From the NCBI RefSeq assembly GCF_000686845.1, contig NZ_JMLS01000040.1, forward strand, positions 1-39,334: a stretch of 39,334 nt of DNA, in the 5' to 3' direction. Every line of letters starts with the position of its first letter. Position 1 is the stretch's first letter. Positions 8,200 to 16,087 of this stretch are shown here, piece after piece. The notes beneath the pieces were generated by a model that did no database searches, was not told the origin of the DNA, and was given only the letters and a program-made list of their open reading frames with translations. Source of the stretch: Paenibacillus sp. UNC451MF. GTDB lineage: Bacteria; Bacillota; Bacilli; Paenibacillales; NBRC-103111. The position numbers and the translations under genes are program-made.

Positions 8200-8907
8200 T
8201 CACCACCTCGTCCTTGTATAGGAGAAAAAGATGGATAAAATCACTTTAGCCATATAATACGGGCTCTTGATAGGAGTAATAGAAGACGCGCCATGCTCCC
8301 GCTCCCGCATCTCAACACCAACCTCGCTTATTCGAAGCCCATGCTTTTTCAATAAAATAATGGCGTCCGGCTCCGGATAATCATCCGGATAATATTTGCG
8401 CAGCAGCTCTATGCTTCTGCGATTGTACATCCGAAATCCTGAAGTGCTGTCGGTTACCTTTGTTTGAATCATCATGCGGAAAAGCAAATAAAATACCTTG
8501 ATTCCAAGTCTTCGGGACCAGGTCGTTCGATAAGATTGAATGTCCAGAAATCTGGAGCCGATGACCATATCACTTCCGCTTCGCAGCATCGCGTCATACA
8601 GCTTCTCAACCTCTTTGGCTATATGCTGTCCATCGCCGTCAATCTGCACCATATAGTCATAGTCTCTGGTAGAAGCGTATTTGAATCCGGTCTGCACCGC
8701 CCCGCCGATCCCCAGATTAAACGGTAGGTCGATCACCTTGACGCCCTCCGCCTGTCTAGCCGCGAATGAGGTATTGTCATGCGAGCAATCGTTAATTACC
8801 AAAATGTCGGAATAAGGGATGCTTTCCCGGATATCCCTTATGACTTTCAATATGTTGTTCTGTTCATTAAAAGCCGGAATCACTATTAACACTTTTCCTT
8901 GTCCCAT
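8200..8907 (-). CDS. Glycosyltransferase family 2, polyprenyl-phosphate sugar synthase type
   Basis: 235 aa. GT-A fold motifs: VIPAFNEQNN at the N-terminus, DILVINDCSHDNT (about 34-46), the metal-binding DxD in MVQIDGDGQH (about 87-96), and VIGSRF (about 115-120). The length and the DSTSGFRMYNRR segment match dolichol/undecaprenyl-phosphate sugar synthases without C-terminal membrane helices. It likely loads a sugar onto undecaprenyl phosphate for the GT-C protein encoded just upstream. The first 41 nt overlap the 3' end of that gene in another frame. A ribosome-like GGGGAAG lies about 10 nt before the ATG. Confidence 0.88.
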   Translation of the reverse strand: MGQGKVLIVIPAFNEQNNILKVIRDIRESIPYSDILVINDCSHDNTSFAARQAEGVKVIDLPFNLGIGGAVQTGFKYASTRDYDYMVQIDGDGQHIAKEVEKLYDAMLRSGSDMVIGSRFLDIQSYRTTWSRRLGIKVFYLLFRMMIQTKVTDSTSGFRMYNRRSIELLRKYYPDDYPEPDAIILLKKHGLRISEVGVEMREREHGASSITPIKSPYYMAKVILSIFFSYTRTRW

Positions 8908-10156
8908 AACGGCTCAGCTTCCCCGCATATTTTTTTGCAATAAGATAAACACCATAAATCACTCTTTCAGCCCCGTAACCCGCCGCAATGGCTATGAAAG
9001 GAATGGCCGGCGCCCTATAACGATACATCGCGTCAATAAACACAAGGATACAAAAAATAAAAATAGCTAGCGCACATAACCAAATAATCGACGCTTTCCT
9101 GAAGGTTCCATTCACCATAGCTATAATTGTTCCTATCAAAAAGAACAGCGAAGGAAGCAAATGCTCTGCAAGCTTTTTAATGCCGGACAAACTCGTTATA
9201 TTCGTCTCCCACACCCATCTACCGAGAAAGGCAATAACTCTCTTACCGTAGATAATGGAGATATGGTCCCAATTGTTAATCAAAAAGCTAAGAATCAAAC
9301 TGTTAAATATATTAATGTCATAGTTTGGTCTGAAATAATGGTCGTGAGGTGTCGCTTTATCATAAATCCAGCCTTTAGCGTAAACATTGTAAAGCACCTT
9401 TTTTGCATTAAATTGAAGAGATGTAATGAGAGGATCCAGAGTATTTCCGGAAAACAAGTAAATGCACGCCGCTATTACGGCAACGCCACAGCCTCCGAGG
9501 ACATACTTGTATTTCTTTACTAAATTCAGCATTGTTTTTCTATTGGTTCTGATGACGATATACAGCAAAATAAATCCCATTAAGATGATACCGGTTGGCC
9601 GGAAGACAAGCATGTACAGCGATGAAACAACAAAAAGAATTTTATATATTCGTTTATTGGATTCATATACTTTGAGGAGGAAAAAAATACATAAAAGCAA
9701 AAGACTGATGAAAAAACTGTCTGAAAGGATATACATGGACCATAGCGTAACTTCCCAAGCATCGTAATAAAAATAGGAAGCTATGATCGCTGCGGTTTTA
9801 TTAAAAAGCATTCGTGTAATTTTGAATACCAGGATGACACTTAAGCCTGCAGTAATCGCCTGTATAAATACAATTTTGGCGGGGTCCTTGAACAAGGCGA
9901 GTAGCAGTGTAATCAATAAGTTATAGCCCAAATATAAGATATCGTTCATTGATGTGCCGATGGAAAAATTAGTCATTAAAGCGTTTGCATAATCGATATA
10001 CCATTGGCTATCTTCTGACTGTGGGAGGCCCTGACCGGAACGTATAATCCAGAAATAGTAGCTCAAAATTTGATCAAGCGCCAGAATCACAAGCGGAATC
10101 GTGAAAATAAAATCTCGATCCTTATATTTGTGATATATACGGAAAAGTAGGGACAA
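8867..10156 (-). CDS. GT-C (ArnT/GT39-like) multi-spanning membrane glycosyltransferase
   Basis: 429 aa with about ten membrane helices. The first extracytoplasmic loop contains the acidic SEDSQWYIDYANAL, as expected for the metal/lipid-phosphate-sugar site of GT-C enzymes, and VFRPTGIILMGF fits the PMT_2 core. It should transfer a sugar from undecaprenyl phosphate to an envelope glycan outside the membrane, and its partner GT2 follows. The start codon is TTG at 10156 with GGAG 12 nt upstream. It is the first clear gene of the operon; the 450 bp upstream would carry the promoter and leader. Confidence 0.8.
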   Translation of the reverse strand: MSLLFRIYHKYKDRDFIFTIPLVILALDQILSYYFWIIRSGQGLPQSEDSQWYIDYANALMTNFSIGTSMNDILYLGYNLLITLLLALFKDPAKIVFIQAITAGLSVILVFKITRMLFNKTAAIIASYFYYDAWEVTLWSMYILSDSFFISLLLLCIFFLLKVYESNKRIYKILFVVSSLYMLVFRPTGIILMGFILLYIVIRTNRKTMLNLVKKYKYVLGGCGVAVIAACIYLFSGNTLDPLITSLQFNAKKVLYNVYAKGWIYDKATPHDHYFRPNYDINIFNSLILSFLINNWDHISIIYGKRVIAFLGRWVWETNITSLSGIKKLAEHLLPSLFFLIGTIIAMVNGTFRKASIIWLCALAIFIFCILVFIDAMYRYRAPAIPFIAIAAGYGAERVIYGVYLIAKKYAGKLSRYGTRKSVNSDSGF

Positions 10157-10241
10157 TTGTACACCGCTCCAAGTTTTTTATGAGTTCTTGTCTTGCATTA
10201 TCAAGCTTAAAACGTATTGGATCGCCTAATACCGTGAACAT
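10122..10241 (-). other. Possible 39-aa ORF or coding remnant upstream of the GT-C gene
   Basis: An ATG at 10241 opens 39 codons with protein-like composition (MFTVLGDPIRFKLDNARQE at the N-terminus) and stops inside the first 35 nt of the GT-C gene, in another frame. The frame is open a few codons further upstream, where GAGGTGATG provides a ribosome site and ATG in the wrong frame, as if a base had been lost. It may be the decayed 3' end of a former gene or a leader ORF coupled to the GT-C gene. No family is recognised. Confidence 0.3.
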
Positions 10242-10438
10242 TACGTAATCAATGCCGTGTCATCACCTCGAAGTCGTTTAGCAATATTCCGTACAAGACT
10301 ATTTCTCTCTAGAAATCGTTTTGATGCACCCCTTAAACATGATGAAATGAATCGTTAATCTTTTCGACGTATCTCAACATTATTCCTGCCATTTTTTTTG
10401 ATGCTAAATATAAAAATATAGTTAAATTTTTCTTATTG

Positions 10439-10455
10439 TTTACAGCAGGTTTACA
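10439..10455 (+). promoter_or_regulatory. Pho-box-like direct repeat (TTTACA-N5-TTTACA)
   Basis: TTTACA at 10439-10444 and 10450-10455 are spaced 11 bp centre to centre, the arrangement known for PhoP sites in Bacillus subtilis, where TT(A/C/T)ACA repeats every 11 bp. Only two repeats are visible and PhoP sites usually need four, so this is tentative. It lies about 290 bp upstream of the envelope operon. The rest of 10242-10548 is A/T-rich with no gene seen. Confidence 0.3.
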
Positions 10456-10548
10456 TTGAAGAAACAGCCTTTAAATTGCTTCTCTCGGATTGTTTTTGGA
10501 CCTATCGAAACTACACTCGTAAATGTCTTCAATCCTTCATACTCGACA

Positions 10549-10592
10549 TAAAAAAATACAGCCTAGAGCGCATAGAATTATGCCCTAGACTG
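10549..10592 (-). terminator. Terminator of the cssRS operon
   Basis: An imperfect stem (10559-10592) pairs CAG-CTAG-CATA with TATG-CTAG-CTG. On the minus strand it is followed by a T7 run (10550-10556). It lies 17 bp after the histidine kinase stop. Confidence 0.8.
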
Positions 10593-10609
10593 CCTTTATC
10601 ATTATAAAG

Positions 10610-12133
10610 CTATCTATCTTTATTATCCGCCTTGCCCGCTGGTTCTAGGTAAAATGCAACGCCGTCACCTTCATTCGCGGCACGCACAGCCATACCGTGG
10701 TGCTCTGCGATTTGCTTTACGATGGCAAGACCAAGCCCGAATTGACCGTCTCCACCGGTTCGAAACGGCTCGAAGAGACTTGCTGCTATCGCTTCATCCA
10801 GCGGTGGTCCGTCATTGCCGATTCGTACTATAGGAAGCGGACTGCCTGCTTCACTTCGTTTAGCGCTGATCTGAATACGGTTTGCCGCATATCTGAGCTG
10901 GTTGTCCAAAATATTTTCCAACGCAACCTTCCATTGCTCTGCATCACCTGACAATTCAATTTGGGGGTCAAGCTCCAGTTCCCATTCAACTTCAGTCCGC
11001 CGGTAGCGAAGTCTGTCCACTGCATCTTCAATGACACTATTAAGTTCAAACGGTTGAAACGGTTTTTCGCGAGAGGTCAAGTAGTTTAACTTATTCAGGA
11101 GCAGCAGGTCACGAATTCGCTTCTCCAGCCGTTCTCCTTCTTTCATGATGACACTGACACTTTCGTTTAAGCTGCCTTTTGGAAAAATGCCGTCCAAGAT
11201 GGATTGTGCGTAGCTCTGAATGACCATGACAGGTGTTTTGAGCTCATGCGATGTATGCTGCAAAAAAAATTGCTGTGCCTTATCCTGCCGGACCAGACGC
11301 TGCCGCATCGATTCAATCGCTTTAGCCAGACGGCCGATTTCGTCCTTGCGCTTGGTTTCAAACGGCACATGCCAGTCCCGTTCGGCCAGCCTCCCGACGT
11401 GTCGTTCCATCTGAACGAGAGGACGCGTAAAATAACGAGCCAAGCCCACACATGGAAGCCAGCTTATCAGGATCAAGCCAACCATAAGCAGCATCAGTCT
11501 AAAGAACATCGTCATAACCAGATCGTTGCGGTAATTGCCTGAGGCATAGGATACAAGATAGTTCGGCTCGTTCTGCACGACTTCCTTGCGAATGACATAG
11601 AAAATACTCTTATTATCGATACTGCGTGTATATTTCATTACGGGAACCGACTGGGTGAAGGCATCCTGCTCCATGGCCTGTACGAAAGGTTTGGTAACGG
11701 GATCGGCTGCTATTGTAACTGCGGATTGCGTGTTTCCACTAATCATAAAGTGTTGAATGGCAGGCCCTTCCGGGGCACTGATTCGAGTCCCTATCGTTAA
11801 AGTTGCCATTTTTTCAGGTTCAAGCTGCTTCTCTGTGACAGCATCTTTGGAAATAATCGAAATACTCGACATGGGCACTGCCTGCACTTCCGACATGATT
11901 TGGGGAGGAAACGCGTTTTTTTCTATTCGGACAGCCGGAACGGCTAGTGTATTTTGCTCCATTTGAATCCCGCTTTGTGCATCAAGCAAAATATCATAAA
12001 CCTGCTGAGTAAAAAACCCTTTAAGAGTCCATGGCAGCAGGATTGCAAGCAGCCCGAAAATAAACAAGGTTAATGCCGCAAAAGCACCCCAAAGCTTGAC
12101 CGCAAGCGGCCATTGTCCAATTCTAAGCCTCAT
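10610..12133 (-). CDS. cssS: Secretion-stress sensor histidine kinase CssS
   Basis: 507 aa. Membrane helix 1 (about 13-36), an extracytoplasmic sensor of about 165 residues, helix 2 (about 206-228), a HAMP linker (ARYFTRPLV to about 285), the dimerisation/phosphoacceptor helix with HTSHELKTPVMVI (His296) and a HATPase domain with N-box ILDNQLRYA, NDGPPL, and FGLGLAIVKQ. Resemblance to B. subtilis CssS is strong by memory, including SYAQSILDGIFPKG after the His box. CssS senses misfolded secreted protein at the membrane/wall interface and phosphorylates CssR. Its start overlaps the response regulator stop by 4 nt (ATGA). Confidence 0.88.
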   Translation of the reverse strand: MRLRIGQWPLAVKLWGAFAALTLFIFGLLAILLPWTLKGFFTQQVYDILLDAQSGIQMEQNTLAVPAVRIEKNAFPPQIMSEVQAVPMSSISIISKDAVTEKQLEPEKMATLTIGTRISAPEGPAIQHFMISGNTQSAVTIAADPVTKPFVQAMEQDAFTQSVPVMKYTRSIDNKSIFYVIRKEVVQNEPNYLVSYASGNYRNDLVMTMFFRLMLLMVGLILISWLPCVGLARYFTRPLVQMERHVGRLAERDWHVPFETKRKDEIGRLAKAIESMRQRLVRQDKAQQFFLQHTSHELKTPVMVIQSYAQSILDGIFPKGSLNESVSVIMKEGERLEKRIRDLLLLNKLNYLTSREKPFQPFELNSVIEDAVDRLRYRRTEVEWELELDPQIELSGDAEQWKVALENILDNQLRYAANRIQISAKRSEAGSPLPIVRIGNDGPPLDEAIAASLFEPFRTGGDGQFGLGLAIVKQIAEHHGMAVRAANEGDGVAFYLEPAGKADNKDR

Positions 12134-12819
12134 GCTCTCACCATCCTATACCCAAAGCCGTACACGGTTTCCAATCGCAGCTCCGGCATCTTGCGGCGCA
12201 GCCTGCGTACCAAATCATCTACGACACGGTCTGTGCCGTAATAGTCCACTCCCCAGACAGCATTCAACACCTGTTCCCGGCCGAGAATTTGCCCGCTATG
12301 GCTGACAAAAAAGAATAGAAGCTCAAATTCCTTGCTCGTTAGTTCCAGTTTGTGCCCATCGCCATCCGTAACAATACGGGCTTGTTCATCAATGAGATAT
12401 GGGGCAGCGGATAGCTTGCTGCGGCGTTCAAAGGCGGCAGCGGTTGCAGTGGTACCTCCATATACCCGCTCCAGCAGCTTGCGTGAACGAATAACGAGCT
12501 CGCGCGGCAGAAAGGGCTTGGCTAAATAATCATCGCTGCCTAACTCCAGTCCGACAATGCGATCGATATCGGCATCACGCGCAGAAATGAAAATAACCGG
12601 CTGGGAAGGAAAATCCGCTTTAATCTCACGCATCAGCTGATAGCCATCTACACCAGGGAGCATAATGTCGAGGACCCACAAGTCCGGTCGCTCCGCTATC
12701 GACGCTTGAGCCGAATTGCCGTCTCGGAACGAACGCACTTGCCACCCCTCTTTCTCTAAATAAGCGGACAGCACGCCATTCAAGTGCTCCTCGTCTTCTA
12801 CTAAATAGATTTGATACAT
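12130..12819 (-). CDS. cssR: Secretion-stress response regulator CssR (OmpR family)
   Basis: 229 aa. Receiver domain with acidic pocket YLVEDEE (D9), phosphoacceptor D51 in VLDIMLPG, S79 and K101 (AKPF). The C-terminal winged helix ends in TVYGFGYRMV. Two stretches match B. subtilis CssR almost exactly as I recall it: PVIFISARDADIDR and YGTDRVVDDLVRRLRRKMPE. CssR activates quality-control proteases such as HtrA/HtrB in Bacillus. No htrA is in this window; the neighbouring secreted-protein gene (12922-13710) is a candidate target. Ribosome site AGGAGGAAAG lies upstream of the ATG. Confidence 0.9.
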   Translation of the reverse strand: MYQIYLVEDEEHLNGVLSAYLEKEGWQVRSFRDGNSAQASIAERPDLWVLDIMLPGVDGYQLMREIKADFPSQPVIFISARDADIDRIVGLELGSDDYLAKPFLPRELVIRSRKLLERVYGGTTATAAAFERRSKLSAAPYLIDEQARIVTDGDGHKLELTSKEFELLFFFVSHSGQILGREQVLNAVWGVDYYGTDRVVDDLVRRLRRKMPELRLETVYGFGYRMVRA

Positions 12820-12855
12820 GAAGCTTTCCTCCTGTAGGGTCCCTCTATAGCGAAA

Positions 12856-12891
12856 GGCGGAGCCGTTACGCTAATGCGCCCCGGTTCCACC
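12856..12891 (-). terminator. Hairpin between the secreted-protein gene and cssR, possible attenuator
   Basis: GGCGGAGCCG at 12856-12865 pairs with CGGTTCCACC at 12882-12891 (two G-T or mismatch positions), with a GCG/CGC extension inside. On the minus strand the tail is only TTTCGCT, so termination would be partial. It could allow some read-through from the upstream gene into cssRS. Confidence 0.4.
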
Positions 12892-12921
12892 TGTTTTATG
12901 AGACTGTTTTTTTAAAGATGC

Positions 12922-13710
12922 TTATTTACTTGATTCATTCCCCTGAGTAGGTTGAACGGTATCAACTTCTATTTCTTTAGCTATTTTACGAAGATTATCG
13001 GTCTCGCTTTTATAATCCTTCAGAATCTCAGGCAGTAAGCTTCGGATAGTTGCTGCATCATCTGCTTCAACAGCTTCAGCTAACTTTTGTTGACGTTTGA
13101 AAGATTCAGGCAGTTCAACTTTTATTATATCACTAGCGTCTTTCACCTCAACTGGAACTGCTTGGGTAATATCTTTCATTATAGCGCCCTCTTTGCCAAT
13201 TTGAACTCGTACCGTCTCAGCTTTATCGGACGATGAAGCTTCATTTTGTTTATCTGTATCTTGTTGAGCTGCAGATTCAGGCAGCATAATTCGGAACGCT
13301 TGGAGCTTTTTACCGGAATCTGTAGTTTCAGCGCCAGTCACATCGTTGCTGTCTGCCTTTTTTGAAATGGTGAGGCTTGCCATTTTCGGCTTAGGCATCT
13401 CGCTTTCAACCTGCTTCCGTTCATCCAACGCCTGCTTCCACTCTCCAAGTGACTCTGGAGTATAAGTGGTTGCCAACAGCTTCAAATAATTCCGCTGTAA
13501 AGCGGGCTGAAGCAGCATGTTTGAACTACTTCCAAAAGCAAAGGACGATGAGATTTTAACTGCTGGCTGTGCAACTACCGTCGCTTGAGTCTCTTTCTGG
13601 TCATTATTATCAGCAGCAAATGCGCTTCCTGTCCCTCCGATGGCCATTGTGAGCATAGCGGCTAGTAGACTAGTATGAGTTAAACGGCGTTTCCATTGTT
13701 TTGTTTTCAT
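12922..13710 (-). CDS. Secreted protein of unknown function upstream of cssRS
   Basis: 262 aa. The N-terminus is a clear Sec signal peptide: basic KTKQWKRR, a hydrophobic core, and an AFA-A cleavage site near residue 33. The mature part is hydrophilic, rich in Lys, Glu, Gln, Ser and Ala, with no cysteine cluster and no membrane anchor. A C-terminal helical stretch (KQNEASSSDK to the end) looks coil-forming. No family recognised. The ATG at 13710 is chosen because AAGGAG lies 8 nt upstream; an in-frame ATG at 13791 would put the signal peptide internally. Its position next to cssRS suggests a role in, or control by, the secretion stress response. Confidence 0.7.
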   Translation of the reverse strand: MKTKQWKRRLTHTSLLAAMLTMAIGGTGSAFAADNNDQKETQATVVAQPAVKISSSFAFGSSSNMLLQPALQRNYLKLLATTYTPESLGEWKQALDERKQVESEMPKPKMASLTISKKADSNDVTGAETTDSGKKLQAFRIMLPESAAQQDTDKQNEASSSDKAETVRVQIGKEGAIMKDITQAVPVEVKDASDIIKVELPESFKRQQKLAEAVEADDAATIRSLLPEILKDYKSETDNLRKIAKEIEVDTVQPTQGNESSK

Positions 13711-13780
13711 GATTGAAAACTCCTTCCGGTTTATGTGTTTTAAGGAATGTGTCTTCCTTACACACTTAATGTACCGAAAG

Positions 13781-13809
13781 ATTATGGACATGTTATCGTA
13801 ACATTATGG
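13781..13809. promoter_or_regulatory. Palindrome flanked by direct repeats upstream of the secreted-protein gene
   Basis: ATGTTA-TCG-TAACAT (13790-13804) is a perfect 6-bp-arm palindrome. ATTATGG occurs on both sides (13781-13787 and 13803-13809), 22 bp apart, i.e. two helical turns, a spacing suited to an OmpR-family dimer pair. A second inverted repeat (AAGGAA/TTCCTT) lies at about 13742-13759. These sit 70-100 bp upstream of the gene and could be operator sites, possibly for CssR; that link is inference. Confidence 0.45.
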
Positions 13810-13870
13810 GAAATTATGTGTAGAACTGCGTGGGGCTTGTTTAATCTGAATGAGGAATTGGATGAGTATT

Positions 13871-14329
13871 TTAATTCACATCACCGAAGTAACAGACATT
13901 TGATTTATTGTCCTTAATGCTCTTACCGAGTGTCTTAGGGTATACTCTAATCGTATCAAGTTCCATAATCTCAATCCACTCAGCGCCTACCTGATCTTTG
14001 TCAGGATTCGTACCGTTCGTGATTGTTTTATAATTTGAAGCTAAGGAGCATCTAAAATAAAACTCGATCTGATGGACATCTGAATCCCATGCTGCAAATT
14101 CGTGGTTCTTGCCAATATACTCACGAACATAAACAAGATCATGAACCACCACACTCTCGCCTATTTCCTCCATACATTCTCTATTAACCGTATCTTTCAA
14201 TTCTTCTCCATGGTCTTGTCCTCCACCAGGGAATAAATAGAAGAACCCTTGCTCATCCTTATTTTTGGTTAATAGAATTTTTCCATTCTCGACGATTATT
14301 GCTTTAGCGGAATTTCTTATTGGTTTCAT
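13871..14329 (-). CDS. Nudix hydrolase
   Basis: 152 aa. The Nudix box is visible in the GGGQDHGEELKDTVNRE and ECMEEIGE segments (about 36-57), i.e. G-x5-E-x7-REx-x-EE-x-G, with the two metal-binding Glu of EE present. The N-terminus (IRNSAKAIIVENGKILL) is the first strands of the fold. It should hydrolyse a nucleoside diphosphate linked to another moiety; substrate unknown. AGGAGG is 5 nt before the ATG. It is probably a single gene, with about 80 bp on its left to the methyltransferase start on the other side of a non-coding gap. Confidence 0.88.
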   Translation of the reverse strand: MKPIRNSAKAIIVENGKILLTKNKDEQGFFYLFPGGGQDHGEELKDTVNRECMEEIGESVVVHDLVYVREYIGKNHEFAAWDSDVHQIEFYFRCSLASNYKTITNGTNPDKDQVGAEWIEIMELDTIRVYPKTLGKSIKDNKSNVCYFGDVN

Positions 14330-14414
14330 GCTACCTCCTGTTTTTTTGCTGAATTTGGAAGCTTATTTCAACATAAAAAGAGTCAGTTGGATACTAATGT
14401 AAATAAATTAGAAC

Positions 14415-15134
14415 TTAACCCTTTTTACAAATAAAATTTCCGTTTTCCTGAAATATTACGTTAAATCCAGCAGTTTGTAGCTCTTCCCTTAATACTTCTT
14501 TCTTTAAATGCCTTCGATTGGGCAGCCACCACTCATGATGGATCAGGACGGCATCAACATATTTTTCAGGATTTCTTGTTTTTTCATAAGCGATTCCTGT
14601 CTCAGGGCAGTAATAACTATTGTTATAGCTTCGAGCTTCATTATAAATAGCAGAAGATAAAATATAGTAACCCGAATCCTTCAAACCAGAAGAGACAAGC
14701 GAGTAAAGTTTGGATCTATCCTCATCGGTGACAATGCTTTGTAAGCAATAATTATCCAAAATAAGATCATACGACGAGTCCATTTTGTCTAACTCTAGCA
14801 AATCTTTGACTTTATAATTGATTTTTAATCCCTTAACTGCCGCAATATCATTCGCCATGCTGATCGCTGTAGGAGAAATATCAATCGCATCGACGGAATA
14901 TCCCCTCTGAGCTAAAAAGCTAGATCCTGCTCCTGTCCCACATCCATATTCAAATGCTAGAAATTCAGAATCGTGTGTATCTATCACAGTTAATGCCTTT
15001 TCCAGAAAGGGTCTCATCATAAAATGATCGTAATTGTATTGAGCAGGCTCATGATATTCGTCCCAAGCGCCTATATTCCTGGCCTTCATTTGTTGATAAG
15101 CATTTTCGTGTTCTTCAAAATAATACTTTTCCAT
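14415..15134 (-). CDS. Class I SAM-dependent methyltransferase
   Basis: 239 aa. Motif I is EYGCGTGAGSSFLAQRG (about 63-79), followed by the acidic strand-2 motif VDAIDISPTAISMA and DLILDNYCLQSI. The N-terminus has an N-terminal cap with WDEYHEPAQYNYDHF. Substrate unknown; small-molecule methylation is the default for this fold. AGGAG lies 9 nt before the ATG. No operon partner is evident. Confidence 0.83.
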   Translation of the reverse strand: MEKYYFEEHENAYQQMKARNIGAWDEYHEPAQYNYDHFMMRPFLEKALTVIDTHDSEFLAFEYGCGTGAGSSFLAQRGYSVDAIDISPTAISMANDIAAVKGLKINYKVKDLLELDKMDSSYDLILDNYCLQSIVTDEDRSKLYSLVSSGLKDSGYYILSSAIYNEARSYNNSYYCPETGIAYEKTRNPEKYVDAVLIHHEWWLPNRRHLKKEVLREELQTAGFNVIFQENGNFICKKG

Positions 15135-15253
15135 TGGTTATAACTCCTGCTATCCTCATTTTAATCAACCTGTCTGCAATTGCAGCTCATCACAAACCAT
15201 TGAGCCTTCGCACGATACATCTCTCTTATTTTCTATGCCCTACCTAAGCGGAT

Positions 15254-15305
15254 AAAAAAAGACACAGTGAACCCTATTTACGATAATAGGAGGTTCTCTA
15301 TGTCT
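15254..15305 (-). terminator. Terminator of the two-gene amidotransferase-like operon
   Basis: A long imperfect stem (15260-15305) has arms beginning AGACA and ending TGTCT, with GAACC/GGTTC and CTATT/AATAG pairing and a loop around TTACGA. On the minus strand it is followed by T7 (15254-15260). It is about 180 bp beyond the stop at 15482; the short ORF between shows no other support. Confidence 0.8.
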
Positions 15306-15481
15306 CTTCCCCAATGAATTATTAAAATTTCTGTCCAAACAATATCTGCATGTTATTACATATTTATGTATTCGTCAATCATTATCGCTAGAGCTCCTTG
15401 TAAAAAACTGGGCTCACCTTATTGAGACGAAGGTTTAAATTGTTCAGCAGTCTGCATAACACTTCCTCGAGATCTAAAACA

Positions 15482-16087
15482 TTACCAGCTTCCTTTGGCA
15501 AGCCATGGAAGGAACCCATCCAAGAACCTTTCTGTTGCCGGCATGAAATATGATCCATAATGAAAATCGGGGTCCAGAGTAGTGACAATCAGGCTCCCGG
15601 CCGTGCTTACCTTATCGATGTATAGAATGGCTCCTTGGTCCTCAGCTTCAATGAGGATGTCTGAGCCTTGTGGCGGATAAAAGACACCGTGATAATGCCA
15701 GGTTGCATCCTCAATCGTAATATATTCAAACAAATTATGCTCTGGCATCGTTTGCACGAGTCCGCTCTTGGCATCCTTCTCAAGCCACCACCAGAAGTTG
15801 GTCGGTCTAAACTCCCAGTTCTGTCCCGGCAGCCATTCATGTGCTTGCGGCCCGAAAGCGACAACCGTTCCACCGTTTTCAGCGAAGTTCCGGATTTTAT
15901 CCTTGGCTTGATCTATCAGCCCTTGATGAAGCTGTGATGGGAACAACAGCACCCCAAATTCATCCAGCGGTGTGTCTGCAAACTCCGGCAAATAAATCAG
16001 CTGCTTGATATATTGATTGTATTTCGGTTCGGTATAGGTCCGATGGTGCTGAACACAGCCGCCATATACGACTCCGATCTTCCTCAT
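15482..16087 (-). CDS. Class I glutamine-amidotransferase-like protein, copy 2 of a paralogous pair
   Basis: 201 aa, cytoplasmic. It is a paralogue of the gene just upstream: both have a Rossmann-like N-terminal half, then GGTVVAFGPQAHEWLPG here versus a matching FCGHLFRPWLPGG there, and a C-terminal AILYIDKVSTAGSLIV versus PIVYIDRYSTRGTILV. The fold is inferred from the flavodoxin/GATase-1-like pattern (FGVLLFPSQLHQGLID as the strand and turn before the usual nucleophile position), but no Cys-His-Glu triad is evident, so it may be non-catalytic. The start overlaps the upstream stop by 4 nt. No named family recognised. Confidence 0.7.
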   Translation of the reverse strand: MRKIGVVYGGCVQHHRTYTEPKYNQYIKQLIYLPEFADTPLDEFGVLLFPSQLHQGLIDQAKDKIRNFAENGGTVVAFGPQAHEWLPGQNWEFRPTNFWWWLEKDAKSGLVQTMPEHNLFEYITIEDATWHYHGVFYPPQGSDILIEAEDQGAILYIDKVSTAGSLIVTTLDPDFHYGSYFMPATERFLDGFLPWLAKGSW

